Part shown: positions 1-9,100 of the stretch, piece after piece | Layout: each line of letters opens with the position of its first letter | How positions within the stretch are numbered: the first letter of the stretch is position 1 | NCBI GenBank assembly: GCA_002382445.1 | Contig: DGAQ01000037.1 | Coordinates: 9,465-57,345 of the forward strand | Source of the DNA: Porticoccaceae bacterium UBA4026 | GTDB lineage: Bacteria > Pseudomonadota > Gammaproteobacteria > Pseudomonadales > Porticoccaceae | Direction of reading: 5' to 3' | Length of the DNA stretch: 47,881 nucleotides | Position numbers and translations under genes: made by a program | Notes under the pieces: generated by a model | Databases searched by the model: none | Told to the model about the DNA's origin: nothing | Seen by the model: only the letters and a program-made list of their open reading frames with translations

Positions 1-1506
1 GGACAGTTGGATCTGCTCTATATCGCACCGGAAAGATTAATAAAGCCCTATACCCTCGACCTGCTAAGTCGCTGTGAATTGGCGCTGTTCGCCATTGATG
101 AGGCGCATTGTGTGTCCCAATGGGGTCACGACTTTCGTGCCGACTACCTGTCCCTAAGTCTATTGAGTGAACGCTTCCCCAACATACCACGTATCGCGCT
201 CACTGCCACAGCCGACATTCGCACCCGTAAAGAGATTATCGAGCGTCTTTCTCTCACCGGGTCCAATGCCTACATTAGCGGTTTTGACCGCCCCAATATT
301 CGCTATGCCATCGCTAATAAAACCACTCCGAAAAAACAGCTATTGGCTTTTTTACAGCAGCGCAAACAGGAAGCGGGAATTGTCTACTGTTTGTCACGTA
401 AAAAGGTGGAAGACACAGCGCAGTGGTTAAGCGAGCAGGGGTTTAATGCCTTGCCATACCATGCCGGTTTGACAGCCCAACTGCGGCAAACTCACCAAAA
501 CCGTTTTTTACGTGAAGATGGGGTGATTATTGTCGCCACTATTGCCTTTGGTATGGGCATCGACAAACCGGATGTGCGATTTGTGGCCCATCTGGACTTG
601 CCGAAAAGTATTGAAGCCTACTATCAGGAGACCGGGCGAGCAGGGCGCGACGGTCAGCCAGCTGATGCTTGGATGATCTATGGTTTGCAGGATGTGGTGC
701 GCTTGCAGCAGATGGCGCAAGGGTCTGACGGATCCGAACAATTTAAGCGCGCTGAGCAGCATAAACTCGAGGCGATGTTGGGTCTCTGTGAAGTAACCAG
801 TTGTCGTCGCAAAGTACTGCTAAGTTATTTTGCCGACGAGGCTCCCAGCCAATGTGGCAACTGCGATAATTGTCAGCTACCCCCAGTGACGTGGGACGCG
901 ACCGAAGCGGCGCAAAAAGTATTGTCCTGTGTCTATCGCACGGGTCAGCGGTTTGGTGTGGTGCATGTGATGGATGTGTTGCAGGGCAAGGAAAATGAAA
1001 AAGTGCTACAACATGGCCACCAAAAGCTAAGCACCTTTGGTATCGGCAGCGATATCCATGAGGCGCAGTGGCGTTCAGTGATTCGCCAGCTAGTGGTGCG
1101 GGGGTTTTTGCGGGTTGATCTTGAAGGCTACAGTGCTCTGCAACTTACAGATCTTTGTCGTCCGGTGTTAAAGGGTGAGCAGTTGCTGCATTTACGCAAG
1201 GAGGAGGTTAAAGCACCTTCAACCAAAAAGGCTGCGGCAAAGTCTTACAGAAAAACTCAGATTTCCCCCGAAGACCAGGAGTTGTGGGACGAATTACGGG
1301 AGTGCAGGAAATATCTTGCTGAGGAACATAATGTGCCGCCTTATTTGATTTTCCACGATGCTACCTTAAAAGAAATGCTAGATATTATGCCTATGTCGAG
1401 GTCGGAGTTATTAACTATTACGGGTGTGGGTGAACGTAAGATGGAGAAGTACGGCGCAGATTTTGTCGAGATTATTTGTCGTTATGCCGGTGCAAGTGGT
1501 TCTTAA
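1..1506 (+). CDS. recQ: ATP-dependent DNA helicase RecQ (5'-truncated by window edge)
   Basis: RecQ is a 3'-5' superfamily 2 DNA helicase that acts in recombination and in repair of stalled forks. The reading frame is open from base 1, so the gene starts upstream; the missing part should hold helicase motifs 0 and I (Walker A). Visible in order are the DEAH box (DEAHCVSQWGHDFR, near base 98), the C-lobe motif VI (TGRAGRDGQ, near base 640), the RecQ zinc-binding cysteines (C-x-x-x-x-C-RRK, then CGNCDNC, bases 785-880), a winged-helix RQC region and a C-terminal HRDC domain (about bases 1270-1490). The order and length fit a full bacterial RecQ of about 600 residues less its first ~110. The frame ends in TAA. 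No clear terminator separates it from the convergent phhB. Confidence 0.96.
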   Translation, partial: GQLDLLYIAPERLIKPYTLDLLSRCELALFAIDEAHCVSQWGHDFRADYLSLSLLSERFPNIPRIALTATADIRTRKEIIERLSLTGSNAYISGFDRPNIRYAIANKTTPKKQLLAFLQQRKQEAGIVYCLSRKKVEDTAQWLSEQGFNALPYHAGLTAQLRQTHQNRFLREDGVIIVATIAFGMGIDKPDVRFVAHLDLPKSIEAYYQETGRAGRDGQPADAWMIYGLQDVVRLQQMAQGSDGSEQFKRAEQHKLEAMLGLCEVTSCRRKVLLSYFADEAPSQCGNCDNCQLPPVTWDATEAAQKVLSCVYRTGQRFGVVHVMDVLQGKENEKVLQHGHQKLSTFGIGSDIHEAQWRSVIRQLVVRGFLRVDLEGYSALQLTDLCRPVLKGEQLLHLRKEEVKAPSTKKAAAKSYRKTQISPEDQELWDELRECRKYLAEEHNVPPYLIFHDATLKEMLDIMPMSRSELLTITGVGERKMEKYGADFVEIICRYAGASGS

Positions 1507-1606
1507 ACTAAGGCCTTTGACCTATTCTAAGTAGGCATTGCATTTCTGCTTTCAGGGTTCTTGATTGCATTAGTTTACGCATCCAAATAAGGGCTCTGCA
1601 ATATCA

Positions 1607-1957
1607 TTATTCGTTAGTAATCTTGTCTAGCTTGGCCGCACAGATAAAATCGTTGGTCGACAGCCCGTCGATTTCATGGGTGGTAAAGGTAACCGAACAG
1701 TATCCCCAGCCGAAAGTAATATCAGGGTGATGCCCTTGGCGATCACCTAGCCAGGCAATTAGGTTGGCCATTTGCACCGCTCTAGCAAAACCCTTAAATT
1801 GGAATTGCCTAGAAATCATTTTACTGTTTGCCGATAAGGTCCAATCAGAATTGAGTTCGGCCAGCATCGCTTGAGCCTCCGATGTTTGCAGGGCGGCGAT
1901 GCCTCCCTGGCAGGGTTCGCAGGTCTGACTGCTTAGATCACATACTTGAGTATTCAT
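1607..1957 (-). CDS. phhB: Pterin-4a-carbinolamine dehydratase
   Basis: This enzyme dehydrates 4a-hydroxytetrahydrobiopterin, the product released by phenylalanine hydroxylase, so the pterin cofactor can be reduced again. The 116-residue protein carries the family signature GHHPD (His76, His77) followed by the strand pattern ITFGWGYCSVTFTTH with His94, the expected active-site histidines. The N-terminus has three cysteines within 16 residues (Cys6, Cys13, Cys16), which is not a catalytic feature of the family. The ATG lies 4 bases after the phhA stop and has an AGGA Shine-Dalgarno inside the end of phhA, so the two genes are almost certainly co-transcribed and translationally linked. Function is assigned from motifs and operon partner. 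Confidence 0.95.
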   Translation of the reverse strand: MNTQVCDLSSQTCEPCQGGIAALQTSEAQAMLAELNSDWTLSANSKMISRQFQFKGFARAVQMANLIAWLGDRQGHHPDITFGWGYCSVTFTTHEIDGLSTNDFICAAKLDKITNE

Positions 1958-1961
1958 TATT

Positions 1962-2756
1962 TTATCCTGTTAGTTGGCACTGATAGCGGGGTTCAAATAA
2001 ACCCAGAGACTGAGCCTGGCGGATATCAGCCAGTAAGTCTCGATCAGCGACTTGAAAAAGGTCATCGATATTTTCAATTACATAATAGACAGGTTGATGA
2101 ATATCGATTCTGTAAGGTGTGCGTAAAATATCAATAACGTTAAATGCTCGGCGCTCTGGCACCGCACTTTCGACACTGTAGATCAGTTCAGTTGGCGATG
2201 ATGTCAGTCCTGAACCCAAAGCCTTATATTTGCCCGCGTCCATGGTCAGACCAAATTCGATGGTGAACCAGTACAGACGGATTAACCAGCTGTAATCTGC
2301 GGGCTTTACGCGGGTCCCAATCTCGCCAATTCTAGACGTGAAATGAGCAAAGCCAGGGTTGGTTAACAACGGCGTATGACCAAATATTTCATGAAAAATG
2401 TCAGGCTCTTCAATATAGTCAAAATCAGCTCTAGAGCGAATAAACGAGGCGGCGGGAAAGGTTTTTTCAGAGAGCATCTTAAAGAAGCGAGCAAAGCCAA
2501 TTAAGGCCGGGACTGGTGTAATGCTCCATCCCGTAAGCGGCATTAAGCGCTCAGTAATCTCATTGCACTGAGGAATGCATTTGTCACTCATCGACAGCAT
2601 GTCCAGCCCTGCTAAATAAGGGCTAGCAGAATATCTTTCGGCGCTGGGAATCTGTTGAGCATAGAGGTCGCGCCAGATCGCGTGTTCCTCTTCAGAGTAA
2701 TAAATAAGGCCTTTGTGATCTGGTGTCTTGGCGATGTAGTGAGTCCGCTTAGCCAT
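1962..2756 (-). CDS. phhA: Phenylalanine-4-hydroxylase
   Basis: A pterin- and Fe(II)-dependent monooxygenase that converts phenylalanine to tyrosine in the cytoplasm. The 264-residue length matches the single-domain bacterial enzymes, which lack the regulatory ACT domain of animal homologues. The 2-His-1-carboxylate iron triad is visible: His122 and His127 in FHEIFGH and Glu167 in WFTIEFG. It is the first gene of a two-gene operon with phhB, and is divergent from an Lrp/AsnC regulator across a 139-bp spacer with symmetric sequence. The ATG at 2756 is the natural start (MAKRTHY). No homogentisate-pathway genes lie nearby. Confidence 0.97.
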   Translation of the reverse strand: MAKRTHYIAKTPDHKGLIYYSEEEHAIWRDLYAQQIPSAERYSASPYLAGLDMLSMSDKCIPQCNEITERLMPLTGWSITPVPALIGFARFFKMLSEKTFPAASFIRSRADFDYIEEPDIFHEIFGHTPLLTNPGFAHFTSRIGEIGTRVKPADYSWLIRLYWFTIEFGLTMDAGKYKALGSGLTSSPTELIYSVESAVPERRAFNVIDILRTPYRIDIHQPVYYVIENIDDLFQVADRDLLADIRQAQSLGLFEPRYQCQLTG

Positions 2757-2773
2757 ACGCTTCTACTTAATTA

Positions 2774-2810
2774 CCTTAATCTCGATAGACCATTATTGTC
2801 GATATTAAGG
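2774..2810. promoter_or_regulatory. Candidate Lrp/AsnC operator (12-bp inverted repeat)
   Basis: Arms CCTTAATCTCGA (2774-2785) and TCGATATTAAGG (2799-2810) are inverted copies matching at 11 of 12 positions, separated by 13 bp. The site lies between the divergent phhA and lrp-like genes and just upstream of an extended -10 element, where a repressor or autoregulator would bind. The symmetry is seen directly; binding by the adjacent regulator is inference. Confidence 0.45.
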
Positions 2811-2821
2811 GAAATTAATTT

Positions 2822-2829
2822 GCTATAAT
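2822..2829 (+). promoter_or_regulatory. Extended -10 promoter of the Lrp-like regulator
   Basis: TGCTATAAT at 2821-2829 is an extended -10 (TG, one base, TATAAT) 67 bp upstream of the regulator's ATG. No good -35 is present at 17 bp (the bases there are gatatt), which is common for extended -10 promoters. The inverted repeat at 2774-2810 covers the -35 position, so a protein bound there would affect transcription. Confidence 0.45.
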
Positions 2830-2842
2830 TGCGGTTATATAT

Positions 2843-2878
2843 GAATATGGGGCTATATTTACCGAATATAGAGCATAT
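2843..2878. repeat. Direct repeat pair spaced 21 bp in the phhA/lrp spacer
   Basis: GAATATGGGGCTATAT (from 2843) and GAATATAGAGCATAT (from 2864) are near-copies whose starts are 21 bp apart, about two helical turns. This is the phasing expected if an Lrp-type octamer contacts several sites on one DNA face. They lie between the extended -10 and the ATG of the regulator. A regulatory role is inference. Confidence 0.3.
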
Positions 2879-2895
2879 CTAGGAAATTATACTCT

Positions 2896-3357
2896 ATGGA
2901 AAAAATGGATAATTACGATCGCAGTATTCTTCGAGTGCTACAGGCTGATGGCAAGATTGGCAATCAGGAGTTGGCGGAAAAAGTAAATTTATCCAACTCC
3001 CCTTGCTGGCGTCGAGTTAAAAAGCTTGAGGACAGCGGAGTAATCAATGGTTATGTGGCCATGCTTAATCCAAAAAGCTTGGGACTTACAGCCATGGCCT
3101 ATGTGCATATCGCGCTGCTCGACCACCGGCAGAAAACGATTGAAACACTGGATAACTTTGTCGAGACTCAGGAACAGATTATTGAATGTTCCTCTATTAC
3201 CGGATCCAACGACTATCTACTCAAGATTATTGAGACAGATACCGAGAGTTTGGAAAAATTTATAATGCAAAATCTGCTGCGACTGGGGATCGTTCGCTCA
3301 TCCACCACTAATTTAATTTTGCGTCAGAAAAAATACACTACAGCCCTTCCGTTATAA
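2896..3357 (+). CDS. Lrp/AsnC family transcriptional regulator, probable regulator of phhAB
   Basis: A 153-residue feast/famine regulator. It has an N-terminal winged helix-turn-helix (about residues 8-50, with NQELAEKVNLSNSPCWRRVKKLE as the HTH region) and a C-terminal RAM/ACT-like effector domain (about residues 65-145, with the conserved ECSSITGSNDYLLKI pattern). Such proteins form octamers and usually sense amino acids. It is divergent from phhA, so control of phenylalanine hydroxylation, probably in response to an aromatic amino acid, is the likely job; this is inference from position. An AGGA lies 11 bases before the ATG. An in-frame ATG three codons on (MDNYDR) is an alternative start. 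Confidence 0.9.
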   Translation: MEKMDNYDRSILRVLQADGKIGNQELAEKVNLSNSPCWRRVKKLEDSGVINGYVAMLNPKSLGLTAMAYVHIALLDHRQKTIETLDNFVETQEQIIECSSITGSNDYLLKIIETDTESLEKFIMQNLLRLGIVRSSTTNLILRQKKYTTALPL

Positions 3358-3451
3358 GTTGCCTCGACTGTCACCATGACCAGTTTTGATAGCATGTAAT
3401 TAGATTTGTGAGTTCACATGCTTAAACTGTTCGGGCTGTATGCTGGTTAGA

Positions 3452-3973
3452 TTATTTTAGAAGTCTATGCACATTTTTGGCGCAGTCCTTTGCTGGGCTC
3501 CAATACCATCCTTTAGGGTCCCAAGCGCGTCCGCAGCTCATGTAAACGCATTGAGAGTAGGCCTCTTTAGCCGGTTCAATCTGATCCAATTTATGTAACG
3601 AGCTAGCCTTTGCCCAAAGGGCCATCGACACATCGTTTAGTAGATAATTTTGTTCGATCTTCTTTTTGTTCTTGTCGCTGACTTTACCCGTGCGTGGGCA
3701 GCTGGTTTTGTCATCATGCATTTTTTTCTGTTGGTGGCCGGCGTCGGGCCCCCACTGCATGAAACAGGCATCGACGGTAGCCACGGCGGTAGTATATTTT
3801 TTGTCGGAAAACTGTTCGACGGCGGTCACCGCCCAGTAGGCTGAGTCACCTAATGTAGGGTCGGTTGAAATACAAGGGTTGGTGGGTATAGAGTCGTTGG
3901 TAGGGCTTTGCGCAACCGCAATGCCAGACCATAGGGCCAGGGCTAACAAGGCTAGGGAAATGCTTTTTTGCAA
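3452..3973 (-). CDS. Secreted cysteine-rich protein of unknown function (TTG start)
   Basis: I do not recognise a characterised family. The 173-residue protein begins with a Sec signal peptide (hydrophobic core about residues 5-20, cleavage likely after AVAQ). It has six cysteines (34, 70, 92, 142, 147, 164), an even number that fits disulfide bonds in the periplasm. Residues 40-145 are helical with a TPR-like pattern, and the tail CVYMSCGRAWDPKGWYWSP is rich in Trp, Cys and Pro and looks like the most constrained part. The start codon is TTG, supported by a strong AAGGAG Shine-Dalgarno 8 bases upstream and by the position of the signal peptide. It stands alone, convergent with the Lrp-like gene. 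Confidence 0.75.
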   Translation of the reverse strand: MQKSISLALLALALWSGIAVAQSPTNDSIPTNPCISTDPTLGDSAYWAVTAVEQFSDKKYTTAVATVDACFMQWGPDAGHQQKKMHDDKTSCPRTGKVSDKNKKKIEQNYLLNDVSMALWAKASSLHKLDQIEPAKEAYSQCVYMSCGRAWDPKGWYWSPAKDCAKNVHRLLK

Positions 3974-4420
3974 GAAAACTCTCCTTTATGGTTAATACTA
4001 TATTAGTCACTGAGCCATAATTTTAACCCAATGTGCCTTTAAATATTAAGCCCTTTCATAGTCTTTGGCCACTATGAGGTGTCGTAGAGAATATTTGTGA
4101 TCAGAAAACTCTATCCCAAAAGCATAAAACGAAGTGCTTTGCGTTTAATATCTTTATTTGAACCCCCTAACAGACGAATGGATTTGCAGGGTTAATGATT
4201 TTGATTTTGTCTGTCAGAGATAGTCACCAAGCTTGCGGCGCGAGACTCTATATCAAGAGGTTCAAGAAAATGGGCTATAAGCTTGGCGCGCGTTAGCATA
4301 GTTACGCTGATTAAAAGGCGGTAAATTGACGCCTATCTTGCGCTGGGTTCTAAGATTAACTTTTTGCTGTAGAGTTACACTCTCAGCCTAGCTTGATTTA
4401 ATATTATCCATGGAGCGATT
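3974..4420. other. 447-bp intergenic region, no gene seen
   Basis: Only very short open frames are present and none has a ribosome binding site. A small hairpin (AGGCG, 9-base loop, CGCCT) lies near 4315-4335 with no U-tract. The region must hold the promoters of the two flanking divergent genes, but I cannot point to convincing -35/-10 pairs. Confidence 0.5.
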
Positions 4421-4654
4421 ATGCAAACCTTACTGTATACCAGTATCATTCTAACGTTAATCAATGTCTATTTGATAATCTATATCTGCACATTGCACCT
4501 TTACCCTAAAGCGTGGGCCGACAAAACTAACAGTAACCCTAGGTCTTTAAACCCAAGAGTCAACAATCAAGCCTGTGTTGGCATTACGGTGACTCTCACT
4601 GCATTGTTGATGTGTTTTAGTTGGGGTAGCTATTTTTATTATCTAATTTTCTAA
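4421..4654 (+). CDS. Small two-helix membrane protein, unknown function
   Basis: A 77-residue protein with two predicted transmembrane segments (about residues 5-26 and 53-76) joined by a polar, Asn/Pro-rich loop of about 25 residues. GGAG lies 5 bases before the ATG, which supports translation. I do not recognise the family and the neighbours give no clue. The topology suggests both ends on the same side of the inner membrane. It could be a small accessory subunit, but nothing in the sequence proves that. Confidence 0.6.
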   Translation: MQTLLYTSIILTLINVYLIIYICTLHLYPKAWADKTNSNPRSLNPRVNNQACVGITVTLTALLMCFSWGSYFYYLIF

Positions 4655-4701
4655 AGATTGCCGACTCTTCTGGTGCGGAGTAGGATCGATGGGCGAAAAT
4701 T

Positions 4702-4851
4702 TTAAGCGACGCTAGCGCCATTGGGAGTGGTATTGTCTTTTTGTTTGATGCTGACGATCTCGCTAGTAAGTTGCACTCGTCGACCTAATTCCATGTCACT
4801 TACCGCTATTCCGTTTAAAGAAATCATTATAAAGAGCAAGAAATAAAACAT
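4702..4851 (-). CDS. Predicted 49-residue secreted or membrane-anchored small protein
   Basis: This short frame (MFYFLLFIMISLNGIAVSDM and onward) has a GAGG Shine-Dalgarno 6 bases before its ATG, an N-terminal hydrophobic segment of about 16 residues like a signal peptide, and a polar remainder ending in NTTPNGASVA. The combination of ribosome site and leader-like start makes it a reasonable small gene. It lies between a small membrane protein and the aldo/keto reductase pseudogene. No family is recognised, and chance cannot be excluded at this length. Confidence 0.4.
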   Translation of the reverse strand: MFYFLLFIMISLNGIAVSDMELGRRVQLTSEIVSIKQKDNTTPNGASVA

Positions 4852-4996
4852 TGCGCGCCTCTATTAAGTAGAGAACAATTGTAACAATGCTGTAGGTATA
4901 TTAATAATGCATAATATTTATTATAAATATACCATATATGGTATTCGACAAGAGTTAAATAACAACAGGATAGACTTTAACTCCCTACTTAGAATC

Positions 4997-5845
4997 TTAA
5001 AGTATTTGACGCCAGTCGTGGCTTTTAGGGCACCTCGTGCCACTTGCAGACTCAAGTAATTCAAACCATGACTGTCTATCTAAGTCTACACGCAATGCCT
5101 CGGCAAAGAGCTTGATTCGCTCAATAGTATTGCTACCCATAATGGGCAGAATTCCAGCGGGATGCTTTAGCAGCCAAACGATAGCGATAGAGGCAGGATC
5201 AACCCCGTGTAGGGCAGCCATTGCTGTTATTTTTTGAGTTAGTGGATGCTGTCTCTGTTGTAGTAGTAGTACTCCACCGCCTAGGGGTGACCAGGCCATG
5301 GGAGCTATGCTGTGTTGTTGAAGGTAGGCAGGGTCACCATTGATTAGTGCCTTATTTTCAGCCAGATTTATTTCAATTTGATTGGTCACCAGTGGGTTTT
5401 TCATGCGCGATTGTAACAAGCCGATACTCTAAGGACGGAAATTAGAAACGCCAACGGACCTAACCTTGCCAATGGCAATCTGTTTGATTGCCATTTCTTG
5501 TAGCGAGCGCTCAACGCTCTGACTAAGGTAGTGTGCGGAGGTATTGTAGTGTTTAATCCGTTTGTCTGAATGCTAGCCAACCGCTGCAACGATATTTCAC
5601 TTGGTGACTATTTCCATCTGAGCTCGCAAACTCGGCGCCTGCTTTAGAGTGCTGCCGAGTAGTCCTTCGGCACTATAGCCGCCATAAATGTTGGCCTGAT
5701 CAAAGGTGGTAATGCCCTGTTCTAGGCATGCTTCGATTTTAGCCTGTAGGTGAGTAACCGATGTGTCAGCGTCGTCGGCCAAGCGCCACATACCCTAGAT
5801 AATACGCGAAACCGAAAGTCCGCCGGGGAGGGTGATTTTTTGCAT
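4997..5845 (-). pseudogene. Aldo/keto reductase (YdhF-like) pseudogene with four in-frame stops
   Basis: Read in one frame from ATG 5845 to TAA 4997, the translation follows NADPH-dependent aldo/keto reductases of the E. coli YdhF type: start MQKITLPGGLSVSRII, then GMWRLADD, TFDQANIYGGY with the catalytic Tyr, KIKHYNTS-like RIKHYNTS, GKVRSVGVSNF, VTNQIEINL and LPIMGSNTIERI. Four nonsense codons interrupt it: TAG at 5795-5797, TGA at 5597-5599, TAG at 5573-5575 and TAG at 5429-5431. About 25 residues are also missing between SLQEM and IGKVR, the part that normally contains LLLHRPDP. No frameshift is present. Each stop is one substitution from a sense codon. The enzyme is surely inactive unless all stops are read through. 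Confidence 0.88.
5471..5495. repeat. Perfect 10-bp inverted repeat at the pseudogene deletion point
   Basis: AATGGCAATC (5471-5480) and GATTGCCATT (5486-5495) are perfect inverted copies around a 5-base loop. The hairpin sits where the aldo/keto reductase pseudogene lacks about 25 codons, so the deletion may have formed at, or created, the inverted repeat. Confidence 0.6.
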
Positions 5846-6111
5846 CTTTTGATTGCCTGAGGCATATGAGCTTAAATGCTATCTGAGAAATCTATTAGTG
5901 ACAATTGAAGATGGGCCCATTTTATCCCAGTCAAGTCACCTGTTAACTCATTCTAATAGTTTTTCAGTTGCGCAATAGTACTTGCAGGCTTAGCATACGT
6001 ACCGCTTTACGGGTGCTATGGCTCAGGAGTAGAGGCTTAAACAACGGGGTAGTGGCGTGACGCTATTGGTTGTTGAGAACGATAAGAAAAACTCAATGAA
6101 CGTGGGTAGAT

Positions 6112-9100
6112 ATGACTGATAGAAAAATATATATCGGAGACCAATTTCGGCAAAAAGATAACCTCGATGTGACAGGTGAATATGTGGACCTGCACGGCGA
6201 GACTTTCTACCAAATCGGTAATTATGACCAAATGAAAGACTTTTTCATCAGCGTAGTTAGTGATTCTAATCATTGGATGTTTATTTCTACGCTTGGTGGT
6301 CTGTCCGCGGGAAGAGGCAATTCAGAGAGTGCACTGTTTCCATATTATTCAGACGATAAGATTAGTGATGGCTCGTCCTATACTGGTAGTCGAACCTTAA
6401 CCCTGGTGACCGATGACAATAAAACGTCACTGTGGGAACCTTTTTCTACAAATTACCATGGGATCTATCGGCTAACCCGCAATCTTTACAAAAATGTGTT
6501 CGGAGACAAGCTTGTTTTTGAAGAGGTCAATCACGATCTCTCGCTTACTTTTCGCTATGCCTGGCGAACGTCTGACAAGTTTGGATTCGTTAAAACCTCT
6601 ACGATCGTTAATAACAGTTCATCGCCGTTACGGGTCGACATTTTAGATGGTATTGAAAACCTACTTCCTTACGGTGTCGAGTCTGGTATACAAAATAGTT
6701 TGAGTTGTTTAGTTAATGCTTACAAAAAGAATGAGCTAGAGCAGGATACAGGGCTTGGCATTTATAGTATGAGCTCCATCCTTGTGGATCGCGCCGAACC
6801 TAGTGAAGCGCTGTCGGCGACCACGGTGTGGTCTGAGGGGTTTTCGCAGTCAAAAAAACTAATTTCCTCTATTCAGCTTGATACATTTCGCCAAGGCTTG
6901 CCCATCGAACAAGAGAGCAACATTCGAGGTCGGCGGGGCGCTTATTTTATTAATGGCCTTATTGAGTTAGCCGCTGAAGAGCAAAATAGTTGGAGTATTG
7001 TTGCCGAGGTTAATCAGGGGCCTGCCAAGGTGCGAGATTTAATATCCTATCTAAAGGCTAACCAAGGTGTCCGCGCCGATATTGAAAGTGATATAGCCAC
7101 AGGTTCGAAAAATCTCGCACGAATTGTCGGTATTGCTGATGGTTTACAGGTTACCGAGGATCGGTTAAGTACCAATCACCATTTTTCTAACGTGCTGTTC
7201 AACGTCATGCGCGGTGGTTTATTTATGGATAACTACTCGATTCCACGAGAGGATCTTGTTGCATTTGTGCAGAGCATGAATAGCGTTATCTTTGAGCAGT
7301 TCAAAGATTTCTTTGCTGGCCTTGACGACAAATTACATTACAGTGATCTCGTTAAGATGGCTTCCGCCCAGGGTGATGCTGGGCTCCAGCGACTATGTTA
7401 TGAATATTTGCCGCTATCCTTTAGTCGTCGCCATGGTGACCCTTCGCGACCTTGGAATCAGTTTGATATTCAGGTGAAAAAAGAGGATGGGTCTCAGCTA
7501 TTGAATTTTGAGGGTAATTGGCGTGATATCTTCCAAAACTGGGAAGCCCTGTGTGTATCGACGCCTAATTTCGTCGAGAGTATGATTTTTAAGTTCGTCA
7601 ATGCATCCACCGCGGATGGTTACAATCCGTACCGCATCAACAAAGCCGGTATTGACTGGGAAAAACCAGATGCTGAGGATCCATGGGCCAATATAGGCTA
7701 CTGGGGCGATCACCAGATTATCTATTTACTAAAACTGCTGGAGTTATCGCATAGCTACCACCCAGGTACGCTAAAAGATTTATTAACCGCCGATTTATTC
7801 TGTTATGCCAATGTTCCCTATCGTATTAAGGCGCACCAAGAATTACTCAACGATCCACACAACACGATCGAGTTTGATTATGTGACTCAAGAGTTGGTGC
7901 AGCAGCGCGTGGATCAGGTGGGTGCCGATGGCCGCCTAGTGTGGGATCAACAAGGTGCGGTCTACAGAGTCAATTTAACCGAAAAGCTGTTGGCAACGAT
8001 GCTGGCGAAGTTATCTAACTTTATTCCGGAGGCGGGTATCTGGATGAACACTCAGAGACCTGAGTGGAATGACGCCAACAATGCGCTCGTTGGTTACGGC
8101 GTATCGATGGTGACGCTTTATTATACTCGACGTTATCAACAGTATTTATTGGATCTTTTTTCAGAGGTTGAGTTTAAGCAAGTAACATTATCGGTGGAAA
8201 TAGCCGACCTGTTGCATTCCATTGATAATACCTTTGAGGGACACCGCCACCTATTGGATGGAACCTTTACCGATGCTGATCGGAAGCGGGTGCTAGATTG
8301 TTTGGGTCAGGCTGCCAGTGATTTCCGATCTGGACTTTATCAGCGATCTTTTACTGGTGAGCGTCGTTCAGTTATTGTCGCCGATCTTCTGCGGTTCTTG
8401 CAGACATCTATTGCCTATATTGACCATACCATTAGGGCAAATCGTCGTGAAGATGGGCTCTATCACGCCTACAATCTAATGACTGCTAACGATTCTGGAG
8501 TTGGGGTTACTCACCTTTATGAAATGCTTGAAGGCCAGGTTGCCGTGCTAAGTTCGGGTTATTTGGCCTCGGAGCAAGCGCTTGAGGTGATGACGGCGTT
8601 AAAGAAATCAGCAATCTTTACCGAGCCGCAAAATTCCTATCTGTTGTATCCAGATCGCGAGTTAGCCCGATTTGTTGATAAAAACATTATTCCTAAGCAG
8701 CAGTTTGATCGCTCTGCGCTACTTAAAACCTTAGTGGCGGATGGTAATAATAGGTTGGTAGAAATTGATTCTCAGGGCGGCTATTACTTTAACGGTGCGT
8801 TTAATAATGTCGATAGTGTCAAGCAGGCGCTTGGTGCGCTTGCAGTTAGCGGCTATGAGGTGCTGGTTGAGCAGGATCAGTCGCTGATTGAAGATATTTT
8901 TGAAAGTATATTTAACCATCGTCAGTTTACCGGTCGCTCTGGCGGCATGTACGCCTACGAGGGTTTAGGGTCCATCTACTGGCACATGGTGTCTAAACTG
9001 CTGTTGGCTGCGTTGGAGAACTTCCACAAGGCATTGGAGCAGGGTGCTGATCCGGTAATTATTGGTAAGCTGGCAGATTGTTATTTTGATATTCGTGAGG

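Noticed and set aside
5401..5589. Separate short genes within the aldo/keto reductase region
   Set aside because: They are fragments of one frame interrupted by nonsense codons; the pieces join into one recognisable reductase.
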